Positions 1 to 8,019 of a stretch of 64,000 bases of DNA are shown here, piece by piece. Position numbers and translations under genes: made by a program. The DNA is taken from assembly GCA_963777285.1 (NCBI GenBank), contig CAVZPR010000002.1, forward strand, positions 1 through 64,000, given 5' to 3'. This DNA comes from JAFARE01 sp963777285. GTDB taxonomy: Bacteria; Chloroflexota; Dormibacteria; Aeolococcales; Aeolococcaceae. The notes under the pieces were generated by a model. It was not told the origin of the DNA, did not search any database, and saw only the letters and a program-made list of their open reading frames with translations. Position 1 is the first letter of the stretch. Every line of letters begins with the position of its first letter.

Positions 1-231
1 TTGCCGATGCGTGGCCGTCGCATGGGGGCACGGTACATCGGGTCAGGCGGCCGGCGGAAACGGGTCGAGGTGGACCCACCAGCCCTGTAACACGGTGGGT
101 CCAAAGTCCGGAATCGGGGGTGCAAAATCCGCGGGCGGGTCAGGTCTCCCAGGTCGAGGCTGGTCGCTTCCGGGCGGCACAGGCCTGCAGGATGGCACGC
201 GAGCGGCGCGCTCGATCGCCCTGGTGCGCTC

Positions 232-465
232 TCAGCGACTCCGGCGTGCTGCTTCCCGCGTGCGCCGCTGCTGGTGTTCCTCGCGGCGGGCGAGCTGGGC
301 GACCAGGTGCTCGGTGGCGGCGCGCAGCTCGGCGATCGTCGGCAGCGCGGGGTCGTCGACGGTGGCGGCGGTGGCCATGAGCACATCGACCTTGCGTAGC
401 ACCGCGCGGGCGTCGCGGAGCAGCATGGCGGTGCGCTTGGCGTCGGCCGCGTCGAGCCCGGTCAT
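232..465 (-). CDS. small charged helical protein, unknown function
   Basis: The 77-residue product is rich in Arg, Ala, Glu and Leu and looks like one long amphipathic helix. Its last 20 residues are almost entirely charged. I recognise no family. It lies 18 bp downstream of the membrane ORF at 484-681 on the same strand, and that ORF lies downstream of 769-1197, so the three may share a transcript. The ATG at 465 is used as the start. The nearby recombinase and primase suggest an accessory gene of a mobile element, but nothing in the protein itself shows a function. Confidence 0.45.
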   Translation of the reverse strand: MTGLDAADAKRTAMLLRDARAVLRKVDVLMATAATVDDPALPTIAELRAATEHLVAQLARREEHQQRRTREAARRSR

Positions 466-483
466 CCCGCCGGGGATGGCCGG

Positions 484-681
484 TCAGGCCGAAGGCCGGG
501 GTGGGTGCCGACGCTTGCGCCGCCGTGTCCGAGTGGCAAGCCAGTCGGCGTGCTCGCGGTAGGAGCGGAGGCAGAAAGCGACGAGCACCGCGAGGACGAG
601 GAGGTCACCGGGCCACCCGATTGCGGCTGCGGCTGCGGCCGCGGGAATGAACTTCAGAAGGGTGAGGAAGGAGAGCTTCAT
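484..681 (-). CDS. small membrane protein, unknown function
   Basis: The 65-residue product has a short basic N-terminus, an Ala-rich hydrophobic stretch at about residues 8-25, a second hydrophobic stretch at 27-38, and a strongly basic C-terminal tail (RTRRRKRRHPPRPSA). This fits a one- or two-span inner-membrane protein with a cytoplasmic basic tail. No family is recognised. The upstream gap to 769-1197 contains a perfect 12-bp inverted repeat that could act on its expression. Confidence 0.45.
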   Translation of the reverse strand: MKLSFLTLLKFIPAAAAAAAIGWPGDLLVLAVLVAFCLRSYREHADWLATRTRRRKRRHPPRPSA

Positions 682-705
682 TCCCCAGCGTGTACACCCT
701 TTTCA

Positions 706-742
706 AAGTTGCCCAAGGATGCGGTGCCGGCTTGGGCAACTT
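706..742. repeat. 12-bp perfect inverted repeat (possible operator or hairpin)
   Basis: The arms AAGTTGCCCAAG (706-717) and CTTGGGCAACTT (731-742) are exact reverse complements around a 13-base loop. The element lies between the genes ending at 769 and starting at 681. No run of T follows on the minus strand, so a classical terminator is unlikely. A repressor operator or an RNA hairpin upstream of the small membrane gene would fit better. Confidence 0.6.
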
Positions 743-768
743 CGGAAATGTGATATAAGGCCCCACCG

Positions 769-1197
769 TCAGGGCTCCCAGTCCGGCGCGCCGGCGTCGT
801 CCGTGGCCGGCCGCCACGGGTCGCCCCGTGCCTCCCGCTCCGCTTCCCGGCGGGTCCACTCGGCCCGCTCCTCGGGCGTCGGCGGGTCCTCCAGCCGGAG
901 CCCCCGCGCCGGGTGCTCGCGCGTGGCCGCCAGCTGCTCGAGCCGGAGGGTGATCCCTTCGAGGTCGTCGCGAAGCACCTTCACCTGGTCGAGGGCGGCG
1001 AGCACGTCGCGGGCGGTGGACTCTTCAGCCCGCGCGCGCAGCCGCCGCTGGCGTGCCACCTCCTTGGCGACCAGCTCGCCGAGATACTCGTTGAGGGGCT
1101 GCCATTCGTCCACCTGGGCGAGGTTCTTGAACGCGGTCCACACCTCGTCGCTGCAGGCGACGCGGGCGATGTGGTCGCGATGCTTGGGCGTGGCCAC
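769..1197 (-). CDS. hypothetical element-encoded protein with coiled coil
   Basis: The 142-residue protein has a compact N-terminal half: after MATPKHRDH come short helices around a WxxF core, as in small DNA-binding or adaptor proteins. A coiled coil follows at about residues 55-95 with regular Leu spacing, then an acidic Pro/Glu-rich tail. The family is not recognised. A GTG start at 1197 is preceded by TACGAT eight bases upstream, so the mRNA may be leaderless. It is the first gene of a small leftward cluster and lies next to the recombinase/primase pair. Confidence 0.5.
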   Translation of the reverse strand: MATPKHRDHIARVACSDEVWTAFKNLAQVDEWQPLNEYLGELVAKEVARQRRLRARAEESTARDVLAALDQVKVLRDDLEGITLRLEQLAATREHPARGLRLEDPPTPEERAEWTRREAEREARGDPWRPATDDAGAPDWEP

Positions 1198-1205
1198 GAC
1201 GCAGC

Positions 1206-1211
1206 ATCGTA
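1206..1211 (-). promoter_or_regulatory. -10 box TACGAT for a leaderless start
   Basis: On the minus strand TACGAT ends eight bases before the GTG at 1197. This matches the TANNNT-N7/8-start layout also seen at 5656 and 25873 in this window. No clear -35 box is visible. Confidence 0.4.
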
Positions 1212-1418
1212 TACAAATCCGGGCTCAAAGCATCATCGATGCAAGTGTGTGCGGGCAAATGCGCACAAGGCGAAAAGAACAGCGATGGGGTCATGGGCAA
1301 GGGTGGAGATGAGGACGGCGGCGGTGATGTGAAGATGGGCTGGAGAAGGAGATGGGGCGGTGATGCGGAGGATAGGCGGGCTGTCTGCGGTGTTGAGAGG
1401 AGGTCCGCTTTCCACGGC

Positions 1419-2495
1419 TCAGGCGACGCCGGCGGACTCCTCCGCCACTGCCTCGCGCGCCAGCTCGGCGGCCAGCGCCTCCACTGTCGCCGGTGGTGCG
1501 CTGGGCTCCACCAACCCGATGTCCCGGCTCCGCTCCGCCAGCGCCGAGGGGTGCGTGGCCCGGTGCACCTGCTGCAGCTGGCGGATGGACACCTGGGTGT
1601 AGATCTGCGTGGTGCTGAGGTCGGCGTGGCCGAGCAGCTGCTGGATGAAGCGGATGTCGGCGCCGCCCTCCAGCATCAGCGTGGCACAGGTGTGCCGGAA
1701 CAGATGGCAGCTGCCCCGCTTGCCCAGCGCCGCCGCGTCGATGTAGTCACGCACCAGCGCGGTCAGCCGGTTGGGGGTGAACGCCGTCCCCTCGCTGGTC
1801 AGGAACAGCGTGCCCGAGTCCGGCTCCAGAGCGTGACCCGGCCGCACGGTCTCCAGGTAGCGCTCGCACCAGGCGATCGCCCGCTCGCCGATGGGCACCA
1901 TGCGGTCCTTGCGCCCCTTGCCCTGACGCACCATCAGCACTCCGCGCTCGGCGTCGAGGTCGTAGAGGGAGAGCGCGATCACCTCCGCTCTGCGCAGCCC
2001 GGTCGAGTACAGCACCTCCATGAGCGCCCGGTCGCGGAGGCCGTGGGCCGTGGTCACGTCGGGCTGGCTGAGCACCTGCTCCGCCTCGGTGGCGCTGAGC
2101 ACATGCTTGGGCAGGCGCCGCTCCAGCCGGGGCAGTTCGAGCTCGCTGGCCGGGTTGTAGAGGATGCGGTTCTGCCGCGCCAGCCAGCGGAAGAACGAGC
2201 GGATGGCCACCAACTGCGTGTACTGCGAGCCGAACGTCAGCGGCCGGCCGTTCGCCTTGCGGTGGTGGTACAGCGCCCGCTGGTAGCGCTCCAGGATGGG
2301 CTTGGTCACCTCCGCCGGCCGAGTGATGCCGCGCACCTCCAGCCAGGCGGCGAACCAGGTGAGGTACACGACGCGGTGCGCAGCGGTGTCCTCGCTGTAG
2401 TTGGCCACGCGCAGCGCCTCGCCGAAGTCGGCGATCGCGCGGTGCATGCCACGGGCGTCGCTGGGGTCGCCGACCACGGCGCGCTTCAGCGGCAC
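1419..2495 (-). CDS. tyrosine site-specific recombinase (Xer/integrase type)
   Basis: This 358-residue protein cuts and rejoins DNA through a phosphotyrosine intermediate. The N-terminal SAM-like core-binding domain spans about residues 15-115 and the catalytic domain about 130-310. All catalytic residues are visible: Arg168 in STGLRR, Lys193 in QGKGRKD, His264-x-x-Arg267 in HLFRHT, His290 in LLGHADLS and the nucleophile Tyr299 in TQIYTQ. The GTG start directly abuts the TGA stop of the primase (TGAGTG), so translation is probably coupled. Lack of a long N-terminal arm-binding domain makes it more Xer-like than phage-integrase-like. It probably resolves or integrates the element carrying the primase. 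Confidence 0.93.
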   Translation of the reverse strand: MPLKRAVVGDPSDARGMHRAIADFGEALRVANYSEDTAAHRVVYLTWFAAWLEVRGITRPAEVTKPILERYQRALYHHRKANGRPLTFGSQYTQLVAIRSFFRWLARQNRILYNPASELELPRLERRLPKHVLSATEAEQVLSQPDVTTAHGLRDRALMEVLYSTGLRRAEVIALSLYDLDAERGVLMVRQGKGRKDRMVPIGERAIAWCERYLETVRPGHALEPDSGTLFLTSEGTAFTPNRLTALVRDYIDAAALGKRGSCHLFRHTCATLMLEGGADIRFIQQLLGHADLSTTQIYTQVSIRQLQQVHRATHPSALAERSRDIGLVEPSAPPATVEALAAELAREAVAEESAGVA

Positions 2496-5400
2496 TCAGC
2501 GACCCTCGGCGGCTAAGGGTGTGCCGAACTCTGCGGGTACGACGACGCCGTTGTTCTTTCCGGTATCAGTGCTTTTCGGAGTGTCAACGACAGGAGGTGC
2601 GGTGAAGCCCTTGTCGCTGTTGCCATTTGCCATCGAAACGGCACCCCGCACCTGGCCCGCATCCGGGCCGTTTCGGGGCCGCATCTGCCCCGCGGATACC
2701 GCCTCCGACCCCGGCAGGGTCGGCGCAGACCCCGCGGCTTTGTCGTCGTACGCCTGCAGCTGCACAGGATCGAGCAGCCCGCTGAGGACAGGAGCGCCGT
2801 CGTCGCCGCGGCCGTCCCAGAGCAGCTCGTAGCGGACACTGCGCCCGTCGCGGTGGGCGATCACATGCTCCAGCTCGCAAAGCCGGGCCAGGTGGAGACG
2901 CAGCTGCGTGTCGCCCCAGCCGCAGTGCTCGCGCAGCTCCCGCCGAGTGACGCGCACGTCGCTGCGCTCCAATCCGTGTTCATCCTGCAGCGTGCGCACG
3001 TGGCCGTCGAGGATCGTCAGCAACCGCCGCGTCTGCGGTGGCAGCTCGTCGAGGGAGCGGCCCAGCACCGAATCGGCGAGCCGGTTGGCCAGGGCGATGT
3101 CCGCCGCGATCACCTCGATGTACGTCACCACCTCGCCGCGGTGGTGCGTGGTCCGGCGTTCGCGCTGGTACTGATGCAGCAGCGTGATGGCCCGGATCAG
3201 GGTCAGGTACTTAGTGTGATCGCGGCGCGTCCGCGTGCGGCTGTCCACGAAGCGCAGCTGCGGGGCGTAGGGGTTCACCACCAGCAGCGGACGGAGCAGG
3301 CGCTGCGCGTTGCGGTGCAGCGCGACGACGTGATCGCGCTCGCGGCTGCGCAGCAGACCGTCGAGCGTCTCCGCCTCGCGCTGGCGCACATGGATGGCCC
3401 GGGTCTGCTCGCGCTCCTCGTCGACGGCCAGTACCAGGCAGCGGTTGAGCAGCTCCTCGTCGACGTCCACCGCGGTGGTGGTGAGCAGGATCGCCACCGG
3501 CCCGGTGACCCGGTACTCGTGGGTCACCAGCCGCCCCGTGGCCGGGTCCTTGCCGGTCGAAGCGATGCTCAGCTCGCCCTCACTCTGCAACAGCTTCAAC
3601 GCGTAGGCGGCGCGCTCGGCGCCCTCCTCCTCCATGAGGGCGAGCACCTTGTGGGCGAGCTGCTGTCCCTCCATGTAGAAGAGGGACTGCCCGGTGAGCG
3701 CCGAGTACTTCACCCGCTCCTCCTCAGGCACCAGCGCGAGCACGCCCTCGAGGAGTGCTGACTTGCCTGCCGCCGACGACGACTGCACCACCACCGCCAG
3801 GGGACGCTCCAGCTTGCGGCTGACCACCGCCAAGTACGCCACCAGCTTGTTGGTCTCCTCGCCGACGATCCCGCAGGCGTCAAGGTCAGCGAGGATGCGA
3901 TCACAGAGGGTGGGATCGCGGAGCAGCTCCAGGGCTGCCGCCTCGTCCGCGTCGCTGAGCGACACCTCACGCTGCTGCGGCGCCATCTGTTCGCGGATGC
4001 GCTCCTGCGCCCGCTCCTCGCAGCAGAGCAGCACCCGACCCAGCTCGCGATGGATCACGTCCTCGGCGACGCAGAGCTCGTCACTCGCCTGCTTGCAGAA
4101 CACCGCCCGCTGCCGCGCCGAGTACAGGTCGAGCGTGTCCACATGGAAGGCGGGCTGCTCGTTGTCACGCGAGACCAGCACGTTCACGCGCAGGAGGTCG
4201 AAGCTCGTCACCTTGTCCAGCCCGCGAATCCGCCAGCGGCGATCACCGAAACACAGCACCAGCTCGTCGCCGTCGCCTTGCTCCGCGGCATCGCGCGCCG
4301 GCGCCGGCGGCAGCGGCGAGGCCAGCGGCGGCTCCGGTTCAGCCGCTGGTTCGCTGTCGGCAGCGAAAGGAGGAAGCGACATCAAGGGCACATTGCCCAC
4401 GCTCCCTTTCGCCGCCCGCAGCTGCGTCTGCCGAGGCCGGCCCAGGATCACGCGTGCCGGTGATGGCGGTGCAGTGTCGAGCGTCGGTCGCGTCGGTGGA
4501 GTCCCCTGGCCCAGCCAGACCGCCCGGCGCACCCGCTCGGCGAGCCGGTCCGCCGCGCTGTGCAGATCACCGCAGGCGAAGCTGTTCACGTCCTCGCCCT
4601 GGGGGAACTGCACCCGGAACGCGTCGATGCCCGCGGCCACCAGGCGCACGGCCAGCTGCACCGCCGCCTTGTCGCCGGCGGCGTCACGGTCGTAGGCGAT
4701 GAGCACGCGCTTGACCTGATGGTGTTGCAGCGCGGCGAGGTGGTCGTCGGTGAACCCCTCCACGCCGTACGCGCTGGTGACGTTGCGCAGCCCGTGACAC
4801 CAGAAGGTGAGCGCGTCGAGCAGCGCCTCGCAGACGATCACCTCCTCGCTCACCGCCAGCGCCGCCTCGTTCCACACGCCGCGGTGCGGACCGGGCAGGT
4901 ACAGGTGCAGCGGCGTCCCTTGCCGAAGACCGGACGTGATCTTGCGCCCGTACACCTCGGTGATCTGGCCATCTCTGTCTGCAACAGGGACCACGAGCGA
5001 GCCGTTGAAGTGCTCGTGGCCGCTCTCGCGGATAATCCCCAGCCGCTGCAACCGGGTTCGAATGTCGGCGCCAGCTTTGCGATTGCCGAGCGGCAGGCGC
5101 AGCCCCAGGGTCCGGTTGGCGAAGCCGAGCTGGAACCGTTCCACCAGCTCAGCGTTGCGCAGCCCGCGCTGCTCGAGGTACGCCTGCGCCTCCGGCGACT
5201 CCTTCAGCGTCACGTGGTAATAGCCGACCACCTGGCGCAGCAGCTCGGCGTCGTCGGCGTCGGGCGCCACCGGCGCCGCCAGCGTGCGCACCGTGGTCCC
5301 GCGTCGCGGCAGCTCAGCGACGAAAGGAAGATCGCGCAGCAGCTCCACCGCGTGCCGGAAGCTCACCCCACGCTCGCGCATCACCCAGTCGATCACCGAG

Positions 5401-5606
5401 CCCCCCGCCTGGCAAGCACCCATGCAGTGCCAGAGGTTCTTGGCCGGCGAGATCAGCAGCGAGGGCTCGTGGTCGTCGTGGAAGGGGCAGAGCCCAAGCA
5501 GGTCGGCACCGTGGCGGCGGAGCTGCACGCCCCTGGCCTCGGCCAGTCGCTCCAGCGACACCTCCGCCTTGAGCCGCTCCAGCTCCGCCTCCGGGACCCT
5601 GGCCAA
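2496..5606 (-). CDS. CHC2 zinc-finger / Toprim primase fused to an ATPase domain
   Basis: This 1,036-residue protein probably primes and unwinds DNA for replication of a mobile element. A DnaG-type zinc finger is seen at Cys40, His43, Cys61 and Cys65. A Toprim domain follows, with Glu260 and the DxD pair Asp306/Asp308 in YDRDAAGD. A Pro-rich linker (about 370-440) leads to an ATPase-like module with Walker-A-like SSSAAGKS (609-616) and an acidic ALMEEEGAE stretch, as in phage and plasmid primase-helicases. A winged-helix-like region lies near 900-950 and a disordered tail ends the protein. The tyrosine recombinase follows with no gap. A divergent repressor gene lies upstream, suggesting control of replication from the 5607-5668 interval. 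Confidence 0.85.
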   Translation of the reverse strand: MARVPEAELERLKAEVSLERLAEARGVQLRRHGADLLGLCPFHDDHEPSLLISPAKNLWHCMGACQAGGSVIDWVMRERGVSFRHAVELLRDLPFVAELPRRGTTVRTLAAPVAPDADDAELLRQVVGYYHVTLKESPEAQAYLEQRGLRNAELVERFQLGFANRTLGLRLPLGNRKAGADIRTRLQRLGIIRESGHEHFNGSLVVPVADRDGQITEVYGRKITSGLRQGTPLHLYLPGPHRGVWNEAALAVSEEVIVCEALLDALTFWCHGLRNVTSAYGVEGFTDDHLAALQHHQVKRVLIAYDRDAAGDKAAVQLAVRLVAAGIDAFRVQFPQGEDVNSFACGDLHSAADRLAERVRRAVWLGQGTPPTRPTLDTAPPSPARVILGRPRQTQLRAAKGSVGNVPLMSLPPFAADSEPAAEPEPPLASPLPPAPARDAAEQGDGDELVLCFGDRRWRIRGLDKVTSFDLLRVNVLVSRDNEQPAFHVDTLDLYSARQRAVFCKQASDELCVAEDVIHRELGRVLLCCEERAQERIREQMAPQQREVSLSDADEAAALELLRDPTLCDRILADLDACGIVGEETNKLVAYLAVVSRKLERPLAVVVQSSSAAGKSALLEGVLALVPEEERVKYSALTGQSLFYMEGQQLAHKVLALMEEEGAERAAYALKLLQSEGELSIASTGKDPATGRLVTHEYRVTGPVAILLTTTAVDVDEELLNRCLVLAVDEEREQTRAIHVRQREAETLDGLLRSRERDHVVALHRNAQRLLRPLLVVNPYAPQLRFVDSRTRTRRDHTKYLTLIRAITLLHQYQRERRTTHHRGEVVTYIEVIAADIALANRLADSVLGRSLDELPPQTRRLLTILDGHVRTLQDEHGLERSDVRVTRRELREHCGWGDTQLRLHLARLCELEHVIAHRDGRSVRYELLWDGRGDDGAPVLSGLLDPVQLQAYDDKAAGSAPTLPGSEAVSAGQMRPRNGPDAGQVRGAVSMANGNSDKGFTAPPVVDTPKSTDTGKNNGVVVPAEFGTPLAAEGR

Positions 5607-5655
5607 CCGGCCTCCTCCGAAAATCTGTCAAGTAGGCAACTCTGTATCCTGAGCA

Positions 5656-5661
5656 TATACT
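5656..5661 (+). promoter_or_regulatory. -10 box TATACT for a leaderless repressor mRNA
   Basis: TATACT is followed by exactly seven bases and then the ATG at 5669. Transcription would therefore start at or next to the A of the start codon, giving a leaderless mRNA. The box lies in the 62-bp divergent gap shared with the primase gene. No good -35 is seen. Confidence 0.6.
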
Positions 5662-5668
5662 AGTCGGA

Positions 5669-6058
5669 ATGTTCAGGCGAGATGATCCGCACCAGCCCCG
5701 TAGCCTGGCGCTTGTCGCCATGCCGTTTCCTGACCGTCTCGCCACCCTGCGCAAGGAGCGCAACCTCACCCAACAGGCCCTCGCCGACCACGCCGAGCTC
5801 CACGTCTCGATGATCCGCAAGTACGAGACCGGCAGCGGGCAACCCACCCTCGACGCCCTCCGGCGGCTCGCCGTCGCTCTCTCTGTGCCCTCTGACCTGC
5901 TCGTCTTCGACACCGCCGAGCGCGGACCGGACGACGACCTCCGCCTCGACTTCGAGGCCGCTTCTCAGCTCGACGCGGACAGCAAGCGCCTGGTCAAATC
6001 ACTGATCGAGGGTCTGGTCCTCAAACGCGAGGTGCGTCGCCTGGCGACGAAGGGGTAG
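5669..6058 (+). CDS. XRE-family HTH transcriptional regulator
   Basis: The protein is 129 residues long, and a start at the ATG at 5720 would give 112. A Cro/C1-type helix-turn-helix is clear: RLATLRKERNLTQQALAD, then HVSMIRKYETGSGQPT, then LRRLAVALSVPSDLLVFD. The C-terminal 40 residues form an extra helix of the kind that mediates dimerisation. It is divergent from the primase-recombinase operon, a layout typical of a repressor of element replication or lysogeny. The 5669 start is preferred because of the leaderless promoter; the 5720 ATG begins the conserved domain but has no ribosome site. Its end overlaps the tail of the opposite-strand gene at 6021. Confidence 0.85.
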   Translation: MFRRDDPHQPRSLALVAMPFPDRLATLRKERNLTQQALADHAELHVSMIRKYETGSGQPTLDALRRLAVALSVPSDLLVFDTAERGPDDDLRLDFEAASQLDADSKRLVKSLIEGLVLKREVRRLATKG

Positions 6059-6269
6059 CTCCGTCCGGCGTCGGCTCTCTGAACTTCTTGTTGGGGATGA
6101 ACTCCCCGACGATCCTGCCCTCGTCGTCGACCCTCCAGGCTCCGCGGATCGCCTCCGGCGGAACCCGGTCGTGCGGACCAAAGGACCCAACGATCTCGTA
6201 CAGCCATTGGCCGCGATGGTGCTTCGCCTGCTCCACCACTGCTGGCGGCGGCGTGCGCTTGCTGCTCAC
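6021..6269 (-). CDS. small protein at the end of the toxin operon; possible immunity or accessory
   Basis: The 82-residue protein starts at a GTG (6269) that overlaps the TGA of the preceding gene as GTGA, which fixes this start over an ATG at 6302. It contains a compact motif region (QWLYEIVGSFGPHDRVPPEA, then GAWRVDDEGRIVGEFIPN) resembling a small beta-rich domain. The family is not recognised. It is the last gene of the leftward RHS/toxin operon, so a supporting immunity role is possible. Its final 38 bp overlap the 3' end of the XRE gene on the other strand. Confidence 0.55.
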   Translation of the reverse strand: MSSKRTPPPAVVEQAKHHRGQWLYEIVGSFGPHDRVPPEAIRGAWRVDDEGRIVGEFIPNKKFREPTPDGATPSSPGDAPRV

Positions 6270-6595
6270 GCTAGGCTGCGCACCGCCTGCTCGAAGACCC
6301 ATGCCGATGATGGTTTCATGAACACTCCCGACGCCACCTTGCGATGAACGCGCTCTGTCTCTTCACGCAGCTCCACCAAGTGGAACTCACGCACCAACAC
6401 CGCAGCCTGCAATGCGAGCACCGCGTCGTTCGAACACAGCCAGTCCCGCGTTGCCTCCACGAGCCCCGCCCGATCCTTCGTCACGAACCGTGCTGCTCGC
6501 CGCTGTAACTCGTCCGCAAGCACGTTCCCATCTTTCTCAGCGGCCGGCGTTTCCAGAGCCATGCTGAACGACCGCAGTACGTCTTCCTTGGTCAT
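6266..6595 (-). CDS. candidate immunity protein for the HYD1-like toxin tip
   Basis: The 109-residue all-helical protein starts at an ATG sharing its A with the TGA stop of the upstream toxin gene (TGATG), so translation is coupled. Small size, helical content and position directly after a toxin tip are what polymorphic-toxin immunity genes look like. No family is recognised, and the assignment rests on position alone. The start at 6595 is chosen over the longer frame to 6652 because of the overlap with the upstream stop. Confidence 0.55.
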   Translation of the reverse strand: MTKEDVLRSFSMALETPAAEKDGNVLADELQRRAARFVTKDRAGLVEATRDWLCSNDAVLALQAAVLVREFHLVELREETERVHRKVASGVFMKPSSAWVFEQAVRSLA

Positions 6596-7341
6596 CACCG
6601 CACCAGCTGCAGCAACCACGGCGGAATCGGCCCGTTGATCGGAACTTCCCAACCACCGCCAGCACCGCCACCAGGCATTCCTGCCACCCGGGTCGCCGCG
6701 GGGAGATCCTCGCCGAGGTATTCAGACAACGCGTTGGCATCGACCGAGAACACGTGAGACGGAAACCCTCGACCTCCAGGCAACCCCAGGTCAATGTGCG
6801 CCTGGATCGGACTGAGCTCACCATCCGGTGTCAGGTAGACGTTGCCGTCGCTGCCCGGCAGCAAGCCCTTGTCGAACACCGACCCTGGCTCGGCGGACGT
6901 GTAGTGGAACAGAGTGCTGCCGGCATCCGCAGTTGCATCTGTGGCTTCTGTTTCCGAGGTCTGTCGTACTCGTGTCACTGTGATCGCAGACAGTGACCAC
7001 GACGCAGCTACGTTGATCCTTCCGGCCGCTGTGGGCAGATCAGCATGGATCTGGAGCGCAGAGCGCTGCTCACACCGGTGACAGTCGGCAGGGCGGCTGT
7101 TCGCGCCTGGCGCAGCCGCCTCGAGCGAGACGTTTGGGTCGGTCGCCGCCACTAGACGGCGATCGGCGAACCTAAGAGCAGACGATCTGCCGTCGTAGGC
7201 ATGCGTTGCGGTCGCGGCAGGAGTCACGATCGATGACGGCGCCGCTCCACGACTGGTCCCCAGCAGAAAGATCAGCACGGTCAGGCCCATCAACACCGCT
7301 AGCGCCCATCGGGTTAGCGCAGAACGCCGTCCCCGCCTCAT
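6595..7341 (-). CDS. membrane-anchored carrier with HYD1-like ADP-ribosyltransferase toxin tip
   Basis: The 248-residue protein has a basic N-terminus, one transmembrane segment or signal anchor (WALAVLMGLTVLIFLLG, about residues 12-28), then a roughly 110-residue extracytoplasmic linker with a CHRC motif. The linker ends in Glu-Ala-Thr-Asp-Ala. The C-terminal ~110 residues are a toxin-like tip: LFHYTSAEPG, GLLPGSDGNVYLTPDG, LSPIQAHIDLGLPGGRG, MPGGGAGGGWEVPINGPIPP. The HYTS start and downstream strands resemble HYD1-type ADP-ribosyltransferase toxins. The N-terminal 136 residues are nearly identical to those of the gene at 8019-8756, whose tip is entirely different. The start at 7341 overlaps the upstream stop as ATGA. 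Confidence 0.72.
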   Translation of the reverse strand: MRRGRRSALTRWALAVLMGLTVLIFLLGTSRGAAPSSIVTPAATATHAYDGRSSALRFADRRLVAATDPNVSLEAAAPGANSRPADCHRCEQRSALQIHADLPTAAGRINVAASWSLSAITVTRVRQTSETEATDATADAGSTLFHYTSAEPGSVFDKGLLPGSDGNVYLTPDGELSPIQAHIDLGLPGGRGFPSHVFSVDANALSEYLGEDLPAATRVAGMPGGGAGGGWEVPINGPIPPWLLQLVR

Positions 7342-7778
7342 GAATCGATCTCGATTCGAAGGTCGCGGTCCTCGCCCCCGCGGGCGAGGTCCGCGACCTC
7401 GGCTGGACTGACAAGAAGCTGATAGCGACCTCCGGGATTGAGGATCAACCAATCCTCCGCGGACCACATCTGTAGGAGGGCTGCTCCCGGCAGGCCTGCG
7501 TAGGAAGCTCCTTCCGGAGCCAGGCTCTCGAGAGCGGGCGTCGATGAGAAAACAGCGACGAAGTTCTTGTTTCCAATGCGCTGTACTCCGAGGCTAATGC
7601 GCCCCAGTGCAACATCTGCATCGGTCAGGCCAGCTCCCGGGTACTGCAGTACGAAGAGCGTGGTTGCCCGCAGCAATTCCACGAGTGTCGTTGGGCAGGC
7701 CCCTCGCGTAGCCGCGCTAAGAGCATCTCCCAACGGATCGTCAACGTCGCGGCCACGCGGGTCGACCCTGATCAACAC
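7338..7778 (-). CDS. SseB-like protein, copy 2 (candidate immunity/accessory)
   Basis: This is the second copy of the gene at 8753-9193, inside the 1,415-bp duplication, with an identical protein sequence. The 146-residue product (GTG start at 7778) has the pattern of the SseB N-terminal domain family: a helical start, a central strand region (LFVLQYPGAG, VALGRISLGVQRIGNKNFVAVFSS), then LPGAALLQMW and a C-terminal DWLILNPGGRYQLLVSPAEVA. SseB-like proteins are often small partners in secretion or toxin loci. It follows the 76-residue gene by 10 bp and overlaps the carrier start by 4 bp. Confidence 0.65.
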   Translation of the reverse strand: MLIRVDPRGRDVDDPLGDALSAATRGACPTTLVELLRATTLFVLQYPGAGLTDADVALGRISLGVQRIGNKNFVAVFSSTPALESLAPEGASYAGLPGAALLQMWSAEDWLILNPGGRYQLLVSPAEVADLARGGEDRDLRIEIDS

Positions 7779-7788
7779 ATTCAGTGCT

Positions 7789-8019
7789 CTAGAGTTCAGG
7801 ACCCGTGCCAGAGGCGTCGAGAGCATCAACCACGTCCCCAACGGGGAACTCGCTCACGTCGTCTTGGGTGCCGACGCGCACAATTTCGTCGCCCCAGGCC
7901 ACGATGACGTCCTTGATTATTCGACCATCGCGTAGCACGAGATCGACCTTGTACGCGCCCATCTTGTATTCACCGAATCTAATGATCTTGGTCTTCAGGT
8001 TAGGGGAGAGGCGATCCAT
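7789..8019 (-). CDS. 76-residue candidate immunity protein, copy 2
   Basis: Identical to the gene at 9204-9434. The protein looks like a small beta-barrel: KTKIIRFGEYKMGAYKVDL, then LRDGRIIKDVIVAWGDEIVRVG. Its ATG shares the A of the TAA stop of the toxin-carrier gene, so it is translated with it. Because it follows the same toxin tip in both copies, it is the best candidate for the immunity protein of that tip. No database family is assigned. Confidence 0.62.
   Translation of the reverse strand: MDRLSPNLKTKIIRFGEYKMGAYKVDLVLRDGRIIKDVIVAWGDEIVRVGTQDDVSEFPVGDVVDALDASGTGPEL

Noticed and set aside
6595..7467. Longer form of the HYD1-tip carrier starting at 7467 (and the equivalent at 8882)
   Set aside because: The extra N-terminal residues overlap the SseB-like gene and lack sense. 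The ATG at 7341 overlaps the upstream stop by four bases and begins directly before the membrane span.
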